A DNA stretch of 64,000 nt from Ruegeria atlantica. GTDB lineage: Bacteria; Pseudomonadota; Alphaproteobacteria; Rhodobacterales; Rhodobacteraceae. Below are positions 8,791 to 18,126 of the stretch, piece after piece; within the stretch, counting starts at the first letter, position 1, and the number at the start of each line of letters is the position of its first letter. The stretch spans positions 806,001-870,000 of the forward strand of contig NZ_WQCG01000002.1 in assembly GCF_013032505.1 (NCBI RefSeq), written 5' to 3'. The position numbers were made by a program, and so were the translations under genes. A model generated the notes under the pieces. That model ran no database searches. It was not told where the DNA came from and was given only the letters and a program-made list of their open reading frames with translations.

Positions 8791-10137
8791 ATGACACAGA
8801 GATTGCTTCGCGGTCGTCTGCTGACCTTTCATCGCGAACCCCAGAATGGCGAAGATTCCGGCGCATACACGTATCTCGAAGACGGTGCCCTGCTGATTCA
8901 GGACGGGATCATCCAAGATACGGGTCCCTTTACCGAGATCAGCGCGAAAGCCGGGGGCGCGCCGGTGACAGACCATCGCCCCCACCTGATGATGGCGGGT
9001 TTCATCGACACGCATATCCACTTCCCACAAGTACAGGTGATCGCTTCATGGGGCGCGCAGCTTTTGGACTGGCTCAACAACTACACCTTCCCGGAAGAAA
9101 CCCGTTTTGCCTCGGATGCGCACAGTGCGAATATGGCACGGGCGTTCTTCGATCAGCTGGTCACCCACGGCACCACGACCGCCGTGGCCTATTGCTCCGT
9201 GCACAAGACGTCGGCGGATGCTTTTTTCACCGAGGCAACCAGACGAAACATGCGCATGCTCGGTGGCAAGGTCCTGATGGACCGCAATGCACCCGAAGGG
9301 CTACAGGACACTCCGCAAACCGGGTACGATGACACCAAAGTCCTGATCGCCGACTGGCATGGAAAGGGTCGCAACGGCTATGTCCTCACCCCTCGGTTTG
9401 CAATCACGTCCACGCCGGATCAGATGGCAATGACTCAGGCGCTGGCGAAGGAGCATCCGGATTGTCACATCCAGACTCATCTATCAGAAAACAAGGATGA
9501 GATCGCCTTTACCAAGCAGCTTTACCCGCAGGCGCGCGACTATCTGGATGTCTACCAGTCTTATGGTTTGCTGGGTCAAAAGACACTGCTAGGACACTCC
9601 ATTCATCTGGAACCACGTGAGATCGACGCTCTGGCAGAAACTGGCGCGCATCCTGTGTTTTGTCCGACGTCAAACCTGTTCCTTGGAAGCGGCCTTTTTG
9701 ACCACGGGGGTCTGAACGCGCGCGGTATCTCAAATGGAATTGCAACGGATGTGGGTGCAGGTACCAGCTATTCGATGCTGCAGACGCTCAACGAGGGTTA
9801 TAAGATCCTGCAATTGCAAGGGCTTGCCCTACATCCGCTGCAGGCCTTCCACTGGGCAACACTCGGAAATGCCTGCGTTCTTGGGATGGAAGACAAAATT
9901 GGAAACCTGAAACCCGGAACAGAGGCAGATATCGTCGTCCTGAATGCGCGCAGCACCCCCGCCATGGCATTGCGTATGGACCGCGTTGGAAGTCTTGCAG
10001 AGGAATTGTTTGTTTTGCAGATGATGGGAGACGATCGCGCTATTGAGGAAGTATATGTTTCCGGATCACCTAGCAAGATTGCCCCTGACCAAAAAACCAA
10101 AACTCAGGATCAACAACAGTATAGCCAACTTGTTTGA
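8791..10137 (+). CDS. guaD: Guanine deaminase
   Basis: This amidohydrolase converts guanine to xanthine and ammonia, supplying XdhABC. Metal-site elements are present in order: GFIDTHIHFPQ (near residue 70), THLSENKDE (near 235), LLGHSIHLEPRE (near 270) and the terminal aspartate in IATDVGAGTSYSM (near 320). The length of about 448 residues fits bacterial GuaD. The frame also offers an ATG at 8779, adding four residues. I prefer 8791 because TGAGACC precedes it better, but neither ribosome site is strong. It is the last gene of the purine block and is followed by decayed DNA. Confidence 0.9.
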   Translation: MTQRLLRGRLLTFHREPQNGEDSGAYTYLEDGALLIQDGIIQDTGPFTEISAKAGGAPVTDHRPHLMMAGFIDTHIHFPQVQVIASWGAQLLDWLNNYTFPEETRFASDAHSANMARAFFDQLVTHGTTTAVAYCSVHKTSADAFFTEATRRNMRMLGGKVLMDRNAPEGLQDTPQTGYDDTKVLIADWHGKGRNGYVLTPRFAITSTPDQMAMTQALAKEHPDCHIQTHLSENKDEIAFTKQLYPQARDYLDVYQSYGLLGQKTLLGHSIHLEPREIDALAETGAHPVFCPTSNLFLGSGLFDHGGLNARGISNGIATDVGAGTSYSMLQTLNEGYKILQLQGLALHPLQAFHWATLGNACVLGMEDKIGNLKPGTEADIVVLNARSTPAMALRMDRVGSLAEELFVLQMMGDDRAIEEVYVSGSPSKIAPDQKTKTQDQQQYSQLV

Positions 10138-10329
10138 CTGTTTTCACCGCACTGCCTGCGTCAGACTAAGTTATCGACCGTTTAGTGAAGAACCATCTCT
10201 GGAAGAAAGGTTATCCAGGGGATGAGCGTTTCCGGGCCGGAAAGTACGCCAACTAGAACACCAGCCCGCATCGTCTTCCAAAATGGACCGATTCAAACCG
10301 GAACATCAAGAAACATAGTTTTGTTGTCC

Positions 10330-10649
10330 GGCAGGCCTTCGGTCACCATCACTTGCTTCGCGTTGACGGCGCTGAAAGTATTGCTACATGCCGCAGATCT
10401 GGAAGTAAGCGCATCCGCGTGACAACCGTCGGTGGCACGCTTCGGGTGCACGTCGATTCGCTTGGTCAGTTCCGGACTAAAATTCTACATCCCTCGGTGC
10501 GCCATCAAGCGATCAACCATGACATTACGTTCGGCCAGCAGAGCGACAACGTCTCTGTAAGAAAGCGGATACCGCAGCTATCAACGAATGGCGTAAAATA
10601 CGATGTCGCCGGGAAAACGGTGTTGTTTGAACGGGGATCTACGCGGCAT
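10330..10649 (-). pseudogene. Decayed IS6-family transposase, N-terminal part
   Basis: Translation of the minus strand from the ATG at 10649 gives PRRSPFKQHRFPGD, then two adjacent stops, then RYPLSYRDVVALLAERN, then after an apparent deletion and another stop NFSPELTKRI. These match the conserved opening of IS6-family transposases (HRFP..I...VRWYLRYPLSYRDV..LLAERGV.VD). A weaker match to the catalytic start follows, where CHAD stands in place of WHVDET. Stops and the missing second half show that it is inactive. It fills most of the 660-base gap between guaD and the polysaccharide genes; no other gene is visible there. Confidence 0.75.
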
Positions 10650-10801
10650 GCTGAGCCTCAAAAACAACAACTTCACCAAAGGCAAAATCCCCAATTGGGT
10701 CACTGAATTGGGGCTGATCATTGCGGCATGCGATGGACACTATCCCTCACTTTGACTAATGACGAAAAAGTTCTGATTAAGATTGAGAAAAGGTCAGGAA
10801 T

Positions 10802-11317
10802 TTGAGGCCGGTGAGAAGATTTCTAAAAAAAAAGGAAGATAGTCAGGGCGATCAAGTGTTGTTGGTGTTTGGTGAAGGCGGGCACAGGGAACAAATGGCA
10901 CGCCTCGTGAAGTTGCTTGAGCTTGATGCCGCATTTTGTACTGCGATTGTAGATCGTTCTGGTATTTCCAATGGCATCGCGTCCGCTGAGCACGTGGTAC
11001 AACCAATGAGAGAAAAGGAAGCCAAATCGTTCTTTCAATCCGTTTCCTTAGCCTTCAGATCATTGAATCGACTGTTGTATATAGCAGCCACCTCTCAGTG
11101 TCGTGTTCTTGTATCAACGGGTCCAGGTATTGCAGTGGTTCCTGCATTGGTTTTCAGACTTAGAGGGCGCAAAGTGATTTACTTGGAGACTTGGAGCCGA
11201 TTTTCCAGCAGATCGGCCACCGGCAGGTGTATGTACCGGATCGCTAACCTATTCTATGTACAAAATAAATCTCTTTTAGAACTATTCCCCACTGCCGGCT
11301 ATTCGGGGCGGCTATGA
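10802..11317 (+). CDS. PssD/Alg14-like glycosyltransferase subunit
   Basis: A 171-residue protein of the Alg14 / PssD / Cps14F type, the membrane-anchoring and acceptor-binding half of a split GT-B glycosyltransferase. Characteristic are the early VFGEGGHREQM loop, a central STGPGIAVVPALVFRL segment and IYLETWSRFSSRS. The partner half follows with a 4-base ATGA overlap. The pair usually adds the second sugar of an exopolysaccharide repeat on a lipid carrier. The frame opens with TTG at 10802; GTG at 10811 is an alternative. Neither has a clear ribosome site. Base composition is visibly richer in A+T than the purine block. Confidence 0.8.
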   Translation: MRPVRRFLKKKEDSQGDQVLLVFGEGGHREQMARLVKLLELDAAFCTAIVDRSGISNGIASAEHVVQPMREKEAKSFFQSVSLAFRSLNRLLYIAATSQCRVLVSTGPGIAVVPALVFRLRGRKVIYLETWSRFSSRSATGRCMYRIANLFYVQNKSLLELFPTAGYSGRL

Positions 11318-11778
11318 AGTTTGTTACTACCGTTGGAACCACCGCTTTTGATAGCTTGATTGAAAAAGTGGACACACTGTCCGATAAGTTTGGGGAGTTT
11401 GAGTTTCTATCTCAAATTGGTCCCGGGACGTACCAGCCACACAATCATCCTTGGGTCACACTAGAAAAAAATTTCTTGTCCCGTCATCGCGATGCCATTC
11501 TCATAACGCACTGCGGTGCCGGTACGGTTTACTATTTGCTCGAGGAACGAATTCCCTTCATCGCGGTCCCAAATCTGGAACGCGCAGATACTCATCAAAT
11601 CGAACTCGCACAGTTTTTGCACCAGAATTCCTATGCACCGGTCTGTTTCGACGTCGAGGATCTTTCAAAGGTATTTCAAAACCGGACATGGGAGACTTTT
11701 TCATTTGTACCATATGAGAAAGACAACTTTTTTCGAGCAGATGAGATACGCCAGAAAATATATCAATGGCTGAAATAG
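11314..11778 (+). CDS. PssE/Alg13-like glycosyltransferase catalytic subunit
   Basis: A 154-residue protein of the Alg13 / PssE / Cps14G type, the nucleotide-sugar-binding half of a two-part GT-B glycosyltransferase. It begins FVTTVGTTAFDSLI and contains the C-terminal GT-B signature THCGAGTVYYLLEERIPFIA (about residues 67-86) followed by an ERADTHQIELAQFL helix. It overlaps the upstream PssD-like gene by four bases, so the two are translationally coupled and work as a heterodimer at the inner membrane face. The donor sugar cannot be told from sequence. The next 830 bases hold only IS debris, so this pair is cut off from the rest of the polysaccharide locus. Confidence 0.82.
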   Translation: MKFVTTVGTTAFDSLIEKVDTLSDKFGEFEFLSQIGPGTYQPHNHPWVTLEKNFLSRHRDAILITHCGAGTVYYLLEERIPFIAVPNLERADTHQIELAQFLHQNSYAPVCFDVEDLSKVFQNRTWETFSFVPYEKDNFFRADEIRQKIYQWLK

Positions 11779-11959
11779 AGGAACTCAATTTAAGATTGAA
11801 TGCCTAATTCTCCTTTCAAAACATAGCCCCAGACCGATCCCTTACTAGTTGATCGAAATTTATGTTCATAAAAGTGAGATTGGCGTCCATCTGTTTTCAG
11901 TTAGACTTCCATGAAACTACCAAGGTTAGTTCAAATCCGCGATAATTTCGGTCGGTGTC

Positions 11960-12290
11960 ACAGTTTTTTAGGTTGGAAACCTTAACCAAACAGATGACGA
12001 TCTCAGTGAGAGCAACTGCTGAAAAGCCATTGGCAAGCATTCATTAGCGCTTGCCTTGGCTGTCACAGGCAACATGCAGTTTGGCGTTCATGCCGCCCTG
12101 GGTCTACCAATCAAGCAGTCGAGTCCCCCTTTTTCGCTGCTATGCTGGTCCCGGTGCTGTGTGCCGTCAGGTGGGTCACGTCGATGGTCACGGTCTTTTC
12201 CTCGCGAAGCTTGGCAACCAAGCCGACCATCACCTATGCGAAAAAAGGGCACGCGCGGCGTTTCGCTCATCTCGACCCAGGCGGCAATGC
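11960..12290 (-). pseudogene. Decayed IS5-family transposase fragment
   Basis: On the minus strand one frame gives RVPFFRIGDGRLG and the next gives EKTVTIDVTHLTAHSTGTS followed by KKGDSTA. This is the IS5/IS1031-type pattern E.K.VMIDATYLKAHRTA.S...KKG, with the first catalytic Asp still present. Continuation as a GRPRAA / MNAKLHVACDSQGK-like segment needs frameshifts, and multiple stops follow. It is therefore a dead remnant inside the 836-base gap at 11779-12614. The rest of that gap shows no coding frame I can recognise. Confidence 0.65.
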
Positions 12291-12638
12291 ATCTGTTGTC
12301 AAGCTATGTTGCGTTGTTCCTAACCAAACAGACCTATTGCCTAACAGAAATGCAACGAAGTTCGGAAATCATCTCTGGAACCAAGAAATGAAACCGCACT
12401 TCGAGGGCTAACTGCCACGACACCTAGCTAATGCGCGCAACTGTGTGATCCAAATCTCTGATCACGCTGCTCCCTAAGTTTGATGGCAGTGCGGAAACTC
12501 CTGCAATGAAATTACAATGCTCAATATGTTGAAAACCTGAAGATATGTCCCGCGCAATAGGCCTTAGCCGGGCGCAACGGGCTTCAATCAACGAAACGCG
12601 GCGTCAAACAATGAGTGAAATTAAAATGGGCAGTTACA

Positions 12639-14057
12639 ATGATTAACATAGGTTTCTCCATTCCATCCGTGGCGGTTCGCAGTGCGCGTCGTGGGATTGG
12701 TAGCGTGAACCCGTTGGTGTGGTTCGACCCCTCCGATTTGCGCACTCTGTTTCAAGATGGTGCGGGCATCGCACCGGTAACAGGCCCGGGTCAGCGGGTC
12801 GGTTTGATGTTGGATAAGTCGGATAGCCTAGTACGCGGGCCGAATGTCGTTACAGACGGAGATTTCAGCGAGAGCGGGACGCATTGGGCAACAAACGGTT
12901 CCACTGCCCTGGTTGATAAAGGGGTGCGCATCTATTCACTTGATGGCTCTTACTCAAACGTTGCGCAGGCAAACGTTCTAACGATCGGAAAGTGGTACAT
13001 CGTCGAATACACCGTGGCGGCATACGGCTTCGGTAGTTTGACTATCAGCGGAATGCCCGGAAACCCTTCATTGCCAGTCACTGTGGGTCGGCACAGTATC
13101 CTTCTACAAACGACTGTGGAGTATCTCAGCATCAAACGGCGGTCTGGTCCAGCTGATGTCACTATCGCGGATCTTTCAGTACGTGAAATCGCTGGGCACC
13201 ATGCCGTGCAAAGCTTAAACACTGGCTACCGACCTACACTCGCGCGGCACCCAGCGAGCGGGATCAGGAACCTGTTGGACAATTCCCCGACCTTCGAAGG
13301 GTGGAACGAGAATGCCGGAATTCTATCGGCCAGTACCTTAGTAGCCAAAGAATTTGAGATGGTTAAACTGACCGCAAGGGCAGGACAAAATGGTCTAACA
13401 TTTGTTGACCTACCCACGACCGCCGAGGAATTTCAGACAGGTACGTTCTCTATTATTGCGGCTGCAGCTGAGTATCCAATCCTTCATTTCACCGGAGGGA
13501 GTGGCTTTGCTGCCTCGCGCGGTGCTTTTGAGGTCGATTTGACGACGGGCGCGGTTCTTTCGGGTACGCCAATTGTACAAGACGTCGGTCGGGGATTGTA
13601 CAGGGTTTCAACCCAACTAAACTGCACCGGTTCGGGTGACAAAAGCCTCCAGATTCAGCCCCGGGAACATATGGGGGTTGATGTAACGGGTGACGGAGTG
13701 AAGGGCATCTTCCTTGGGCAGGCACAACTCGAATTGGGCGCCGTAGCAACGCCATACCAGAACCGTCGCAATCGATATGACATCACTGAAACTGGAGAGC
13801 GCACGCTCTGGTATCTCTTGGATGATCAGGTTGAAGATAAGTTCGTTACTAGTTTTCCAGATTTAAAATCGGATGCCACGGAGTTTTGGGCAGATGAGAC
13901 TGGCATTACAATCAAAGGCGCGCAGACTATTGGCGCGGGCGACAGGGTGCTGCCGGGTAGAGCGCGCCTCTACTCCTATGGGATTACCGATCGCCCGTTA
14001 ACGGCACCGGAAACGGCGCAGCTGCGATGTTCTTTAAGTTTGAAATCGCTGACCTGA
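12639..14057 (+). CDS. Phage structural-like protein with carbohydrate-binding-like domain
   Basis: A 472-residue protein from ATG 12639; the open frame can start at GTG 12615. It opens with VNPLVWFDPSDLRTLFQDGAG and GLMLDKSDSLV, then GPNVVTDGDFSESGTHWATN. This layout is familiar from phage tail or head-decoration proteins of proteobacterial prophages, in which a WFDPSDLSTLFQD motif precedes one or two CBM-like beta-sandwich modules. A second such unit starts near residue 205 (RNLLDNSPTFEGW). No signal peptide or membrane segment is visible. It stands alone beside decayed transposases, so it may be a prophage leftover or a cargo gene of the polysaccharide island. Function is not established. 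Confidence 0.55.
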   Translation: MINIGFSIPSVAVRSARRGIGSVNPLVWFDPSDLRTLFQDGAGIAPVTGPGQRVGLMLDKSDSLVRGPNVVTDGDFSESGTHWATNGSTALVDKGVRIYSLDGSYSNVAQANVLTIGKWYIVEYTVAAYGFGSLTISGMPGNPSLPVTVGRHSILLQTTVEYLSIKRRSGPADVTIADLSVREIAGHHAVQSLNTGYRPTLARHPASGIRNLLDNSPTFEGWNENAGILSASTLVAKEFEMVKLTARAGQNGLTFVDLPTTAEEFQTGTFSIIAAAAEYPILHFTGGSGFAASRGAFEVDLTTGAVLSGTPIVQDVGRGLYRVSTQLNCTGSGDKSLQIQPREHMGVDVTGDGVKGIFLGQAQLELGAVATPYQNRRNRYDITETGERTLWYLLDDQVEDKFVTSFPDLKSDATEFWADETGITIKGAQTIGAGDRVLPGRARLYSYGITDRPLTAPETAQLRCSLSLKSLT

Positions 14058-14319
14058 GCGTTGCACGCGGATAGAACGCTCTTAACGATCTCGCAGCGGA
14101 CGAACCGACGGCAATCGCTTGGCGTTGTGCCCGACTCATTTGAGAATGGGCGCAAATTCGAGCGCGGAACGTCATTGACGTCTTCAATTGTAGTTGCTTG
14201 GAATCCGTTAAGGGCGTGTGCCGCAGCGAAAACCGGATCGCGGTGCAGTGCCAGGAGCTCTTGCCCTTTTTGATTGCCTCAAACAGCGACATCGGCCTTA
14301 TCGTCAGCGTGATACCTAA

Positions 14320-14445
14320 ATGACAGCAGGGCTCAAGGTTTATGATGGCACGGCATTGCAACTGCGAAACCTACGCAGAAAGTATTCTTTGGCCAACTTA
14401 ACTCGGTGGTACCGAAGAAACTGGCTAAAAAAGAAACTGTTTTAA
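14320..14445 (+). CDS. Possible 41-residue remnant or small protein
   Basis: A short frame starting ATG ACA GCA reads MTAGLKVYDGTALQLRNL and ends with a basic, tryptophan-containing tail. The LKVYDGTA segment resembles tail-fibre or tail-associated phage proteins, which fits the neighbouring phage-like gene, but the match is short. No good ribosome site precedes it. The remainder of the 581-base gap (14058-14638) shows nothing I recognise on either strand. Confidence 0.2.
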   Translation: MTAGLKVYDGTALQLRNLRRKYSLANLTRWYRRNWLKKKLF

Positions 14446-14638
14446 ACAGCATTTTTTGCTTTTTCAATGATACGACAGGCAAGTCGTGACGACCTGAATC
14501 GGATTTGTGCAAACTGAAAATTTGTGGGCGTTTAAACCAACGTCGAAACCGGAAATTTTGTAAGATAATCGTCTGTCCAAGGGGAACGAAAGCCGTTATA
14601 TCCCGGCCCTAACAAACTGCTCTTTATGGGGTACCGTC

Positions 14639-15754
14639 TTGACCGGGCATAGAAAAATTCTTTTGCATGCTTCTTATTTTGCTCCAAATTTTGGCGACGT
14701 ATTGCTGTGGCGCATCACTTTAAACCTGATAAAAAACTCATTTTCTTCCAGTGACGTATTGCGGGCCAACTTACCCGAAGCAATGCAGAGTGTTTATGAC
14801 CCAGAAAATGAGACACGTCCTTTGGCGCCAGGAGAGACGCCTGACCTGACAGTCTTTGCAGGAGGTGGCTATTTCTGTCCCCCTGCCAAAGGCCAATTTA
14901 AATGGCATATCAGAAACTACTTCAAACGGCACCGCCGCGCCCTAAAAGCTGCCGCAAAGAGTAAGAATGTTATTTTTTTGGGCGTCGGCTTTGGACCCTT
15001 AGGAAACGGGATGATTGCCCGCGCGGTACGCGCCATTCCTACTCAGAACGTTTCATTGGCTTTGCTGCGCGATACAGAATCTCTGGAGTATTTTAAGGAC
15101 TATTGTCAGGCATCGCTCGCAAACACCTGCGATGACTTGGCGTTTTCTCACCTTTCTGCAGAAGCCCAGCAACGCGAGCATATTTCATCCGACGACAATC
15201 TGATCGGTGTGCATATGGGAGACGCAGTTGCCGATCCTGAATGTCGGGACCTCTTTATTAAGACTCTGAAAGAGCTAAAAAAACGCAACGACTGGCGGTA
15301 CCGGATTTTTATCGATTGCGACAATGAAAAAGCACGCGCCAGCATCCCGATTATCAAAGATATTGTCGGGTCAGAATACGAAACGGTTGTTTTCAAAGAT
15401 AACCTCGACACTTTTTTGGACAGTATAAAGGAGTGTGGTCTTGTGATGACCACCAAATTGCACGTCGGCATTTGCGCTTCGGCAATGGGAGTCCCTGTCT
15501 TGTCGACACCTTCACATATCAAAACAGCCCGCTTCTATCGCAAGATTGATCTTGAAGAGGCCATTGTCGTGTCTCCGGAAGTCAGCGCAGAAATAGCGTT
15601 CGCTGATCGCTCCAAGCTACTGGCAAGCAAAGCTACACTGACAGCAGCCAGCAATAACTTCGACATAGTAACCAGATTATTGACTAGCGCTGTTTCGGCC
15701 GACGCATCACCGCCTTTCAAACCGATATCGGAATTGCATTTATCGGAACAATGA
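14639..15754 (+). CDS. Polysaccharide pyruvyl transferase family protein
   Basis: A 371-residue protein of the polysaccharide pyruvyl transferase family (CsaB/WcaK type), which adds ketal pyruvate, or in some members other groups, to cell-surface glycans. Family marks are the N-terminal NFGDVLLWRITL, the DLTVFAGGGYFCPP loop (about residues 78-91), VIFLGVGFGPLG, and the C-terminal TTKLHVGICASAMGVPVL (about 272-289). The start is a TTG at 14639; no ATG fits in frame near the conserved beginning. Its last four bases overlap the flippase start. It probably decorates the repeat unit made by this locus. Confidence 0.8.
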   Translation: MTGHRKILLHASYFAPNFGDVLLWRITLNLIKNSFSSSDVLRANLPEAMQSVYDPENETRPLAPGETPDLTVFAGGGYFCPPAKGQFKWHIRNYFKRHRRALKAAAKSKNVIFLGVGFGPLGNGMIARAVRAIPTQNVSLALLRDTESLEYFKDYCQASLANTCDDLAFSHLSAEAQQREHISSDDNLIGVHMGDAVADPECRDLFIKTLKELKKRNDWRYRIFIDCDNEKARASIPIIKDIVGSEYETVVFKDNLDTFLDSIKECGLVMTTKLHVGICASAMGVPVLSTPSHIKTARFYRKIDLEEAIVVSPEVSAEIAFADRSKLLASKATLTAASNNFDIVTRLLTSAVSADASPPFKPISELHLSEQ

Positions 15755-17061
15755 ACAGCAAAAAACCGCCACTGCGGCAGGGCATTGGGAACGTCAACGC
15801 TCTTGGTCGCGGTATTCTCCGCATGTCATCAGGTGCGATGGGCGCGCGCGTCCTCGGCCTGATCAGCCTCCCCATTTTGACACGGATCTACGCGCCCGAG
15901 GACTATGGGATCCTGGCGCTGTGCCTGGCGATCGGCCTGACGGCAGCGCCCGCAGCGGGCTTGGGCTATTACTTAGCGATCCCCATTCCGCGAGCAGAGA
16001 AACACGCGTTCGAACTGGCGGCCGTTTCGCTTATCTCGACCATGGTTACCGTCAGTTTATGCCTGCTTGGATTTTTCCTGATCGTCGGAAGTTCAAACCC
16101 ATTGTTGAGGTTTGAGGCTATAGCAACTGGTAGTCTAGTGATTGCCGTTGTGTGTACCGAACTTCTGACGCTCCTGGCATTGCGTCGCAAGGACTATCAC
16201 TCGATCGCCACCTCACAGATTGCCAAGGCAGGGGTTGGCGAAGGTACAAAAATCTCGTTGGGTTTTTTAGCTGCAAGTGGTCCCGGGCTGATCTTGGGTC
16301 AGCTTTTGGGCTATTGTGCGGGACTTTGGTATATTGGGCGCCTTTCCGGCGCCGGAAGAAATCTACGCGCTGCGCTTCGCTCGCCGATACGGCTCAGGAA
16401 AACCATGAAGCGCTACCAGTCATATCTAGTCTACCGAACGCCTGCGCAATTGCTGGCATCTTACGGTGTGCAGGCACCGGTGCTTTTTGTTTCGGCGCTC
16501 TACACACCCGCTGCCGCAGGGCAGTTATCCTTGGCTATCATGAGTCTTTCGCTACCGGTTAACTTGATTGGGCAAAGCCTTAGTCGGGTGCTTTATGCCG
16601 AGTTGGCTTCTATTCGGCATGATCGCCGTGGCTCGGAAGAGGCGGTTAAGGCAATAAAATATGTCCTGCTGCGCGCTGCCGCCGTTGGCGCGCCCTGTGC
16701 CGTGTTTTTGTGGTTTTTTGCCGAGCCCACTTTCGGTTTTGTGTTCGGCGAAGAATGGCGCCTTGCCGGACAACTTTCCTCGGCGCTTTCGGTCTACTTA
16801 TTTTTCCAGTTCATCACCTATCCCGCAATGGTCATTCTAAATTTCGCAGGCGGTCAAGCGGCCATTCTTAAGATCCATTTGCAGCGCGCCATGGTCAGTT
16901 CAGGCTTATTGGCCGGAGGTGCGCTGGCCGGGTTGGGCGTTCTGGAAACGGTCCAGATTTTTGCCTGGGGGCTTGCATTGCACTACGCCATCACGATCGC
17001 GGTGATCTGGTTTTGGAGATTGAAGAACAGCTTAAACTCCGGAGATTGGCAGGACGATTGA
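15751..17061 (+). CDS. Wzx-like lipid-linked oligosaccharide flippase
   Basis: A 436-residue, strongly hydrophobic protein with about 12 membrane segments. It belongs to the polysaccharide transporter (PST/MOP) superfamily: it opens with GARVLGLISLPILTRIYAPEDYGILAL, where the LTRIYAPEDYG stretch is the usual Wzx/oligosaccharide-exporter hallmark. It would flip the undecaprenyl-linked repeat unit from the cytoplasmic to the periplasmic leaflet. The ATGA overlap with the upstream pyruvyltransferase gene indicates coupled translation. An 88-base gap separates it from the GT4 gene. Confidence 0.85.
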   Translation: MNSKKPPLRQGIGNVNALGRGILRMSSGAMGARVLGLISLPILTRIYAPEDYGILALCLAIGLTAAPAAGLGYYLAIPIPRAEKHAFELAAVSLISTMVTVSLCLLGFFLIVGSSNPLLRFEAIATGSLVIAVVCTELLTLLALRRKDYHSIATSQIAKAGVGEGTKISLGFLAASGPGLILGQLLGYCAGLWYIGRLSGAGRNLRAALRSPIRLRKTMKRYQSYLVYRTPAQLLASYGVQAPVLFVSALYTPAAAGQLSLAIMSLSLPVNLIGQSLSRVLYAELASIRHDRRGSEEAVKAIKYVLLRAAAVGAPCAVFLWFFAEPTFGFVFGEEWRLAGQLSSALSVYLFFQFITYPAMVILNFAGGQAAILKIHLQRAMVSSGLLAGGALAGLGVLETVQIFAWGLALHYAITIAVIWFWRLKNSLNSGDWQDD

Positions 17062-17149
17062 GAGCAATGATCAGTAACACATTGTTTGCCACCGATTACG
17101 CAGCGGTTCACTCGCGGAAAAACCACTCCTCTACTGCAAAGAGGCTTTC

Positions 17150-18124
17150 ATGAAGATCTTGCACGTCACCAATGCCTGGCCTAATGAAAACAACCCGATA
17201 AAAGGGATATTTATTCGCGAACAGATCGAAGCGCTACGCGGCTTTGGGGCAGATATTGACGTGGAAGTCATCGATGGATCCAGCGGGAAGTCTGCCTACC
17301 TTAAAGCGGTTTCGAAACTGCGTTCGCTCAAGGGGCAGTATGACATCATTCACACGCACCATGTATTGACCGGGCTGATTGCAGTCGCCGCAGGAATTGG
17401 CCGCGACAAACACGTTACCTCTTTCCTGAACGGGCGGGGAACCAACATCCTACGTATCCCCACGGGTCTTTCGAAAACTCTTGAACGTTTGCTGTCCAGA
17501 TGCACTGCAGTGAACATCTTCAAAAACGACAGCTTCACCGACATTCGCCGCCCGCAAGATGTCACGATTGCGAATGCCGTTGATCCCGAGCAGTTTCAGA
17601 TCGTCGAAGCGGGGCAAGCGCGCCACGTCCTAAGGCTCGAAGGGTCTGCCTTCCGACCTCTTTTCGTCTCGGCCAACAATCTCCACAGACCGGCAAAGCG
17701 CCTCGACCGGTTTGAAGAAATTGTTAGCAAACTGCCTGAGCACGGCATCCAATGCGAACCGCTTTACCTAAGCAATGAGCCCAGAGATCGGGTGCCCTAC
17801 TTTTTCAATGCTGCGGACGCGTTAGTTATCACCTCCGAGCATGAAGGCTCGCCCAACGCCGTGAAGGAGGCCCTAGCGGTTGGCTTGCCAGTGGTATCAA
17901 CACGTGTTGGTGACGTGCCCATGCAGACCCAGGGTGTGTCGGATAGCATAGTTTTGGATCCATTTGACGTTGATGCCTTTTGCGCGCATATCGCAGACAT
18001 CGTGCGCAACCCGAAAGCTGATCGGGCACAGCGGCGTGCACAATATCTGGCGCACGCCAATGGGCCAATGGACGCGGCCGAGCGTATTCTGAAGATTTAT
18101 CGAAACGTATCGGAGTCAGTTTAA
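17150..18124 (+). CDS. Glycosyltransferase family 4
   Basis: A 324-residue GT-B enzyme. The N-terminal acceptor domain starts ILHVTNAWPNENNPIKGIFI, the typical GT4 opening with a flexible loop after the first strand. The C-terminal donor domain carries the EX7E motif in EHEGSPNAVKEALAVGLPVV (about residues 230-249). It would transfer a sugar from a nucleotide donor to the lipid-linked polysaccharide precursor. The adjacent membrane polymerase/ligase gene starts 2 bases after its stop. The sugar is unknown. Confidence 0.87.
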   Translation: MKILHVTNAWPNENNPIKGIFIREQIEALRGFGADIDVEVIDGSSGKSAYLKAVSKLRSLKGQYDIIHTHHVLTGLIAVAAGIGRDKHVTSFLNGRGTNILRIPTGLSKTLERLLSRCTAVNIFKNDSFTDIRRPQDVTIANAVDPEQFQIVEAGQARHVLRLEGSAFRPLFVSANNLHRPAKRLDRFEEIVSKLPEHGIQCEPLYLSNEPRDRVPYFFNAADALVITSEHEGSPNAVKEALAVGLPVVSTRVGDVPMQTQGVSDSIVLDPFDVDAFCAHIADIVRNPKADRAQRRAQYLAHANGPMDAAERILKIYRNVSESV

Positions 18125-18126
18125 GT

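Noticed and set aside
13984..14361. 125-codon minus-strand frame at the end of the phage-like gene
   Set aside because: It overlaps the phage-like coding region, has no ribosome site and resembles no known protein; kept as noise.
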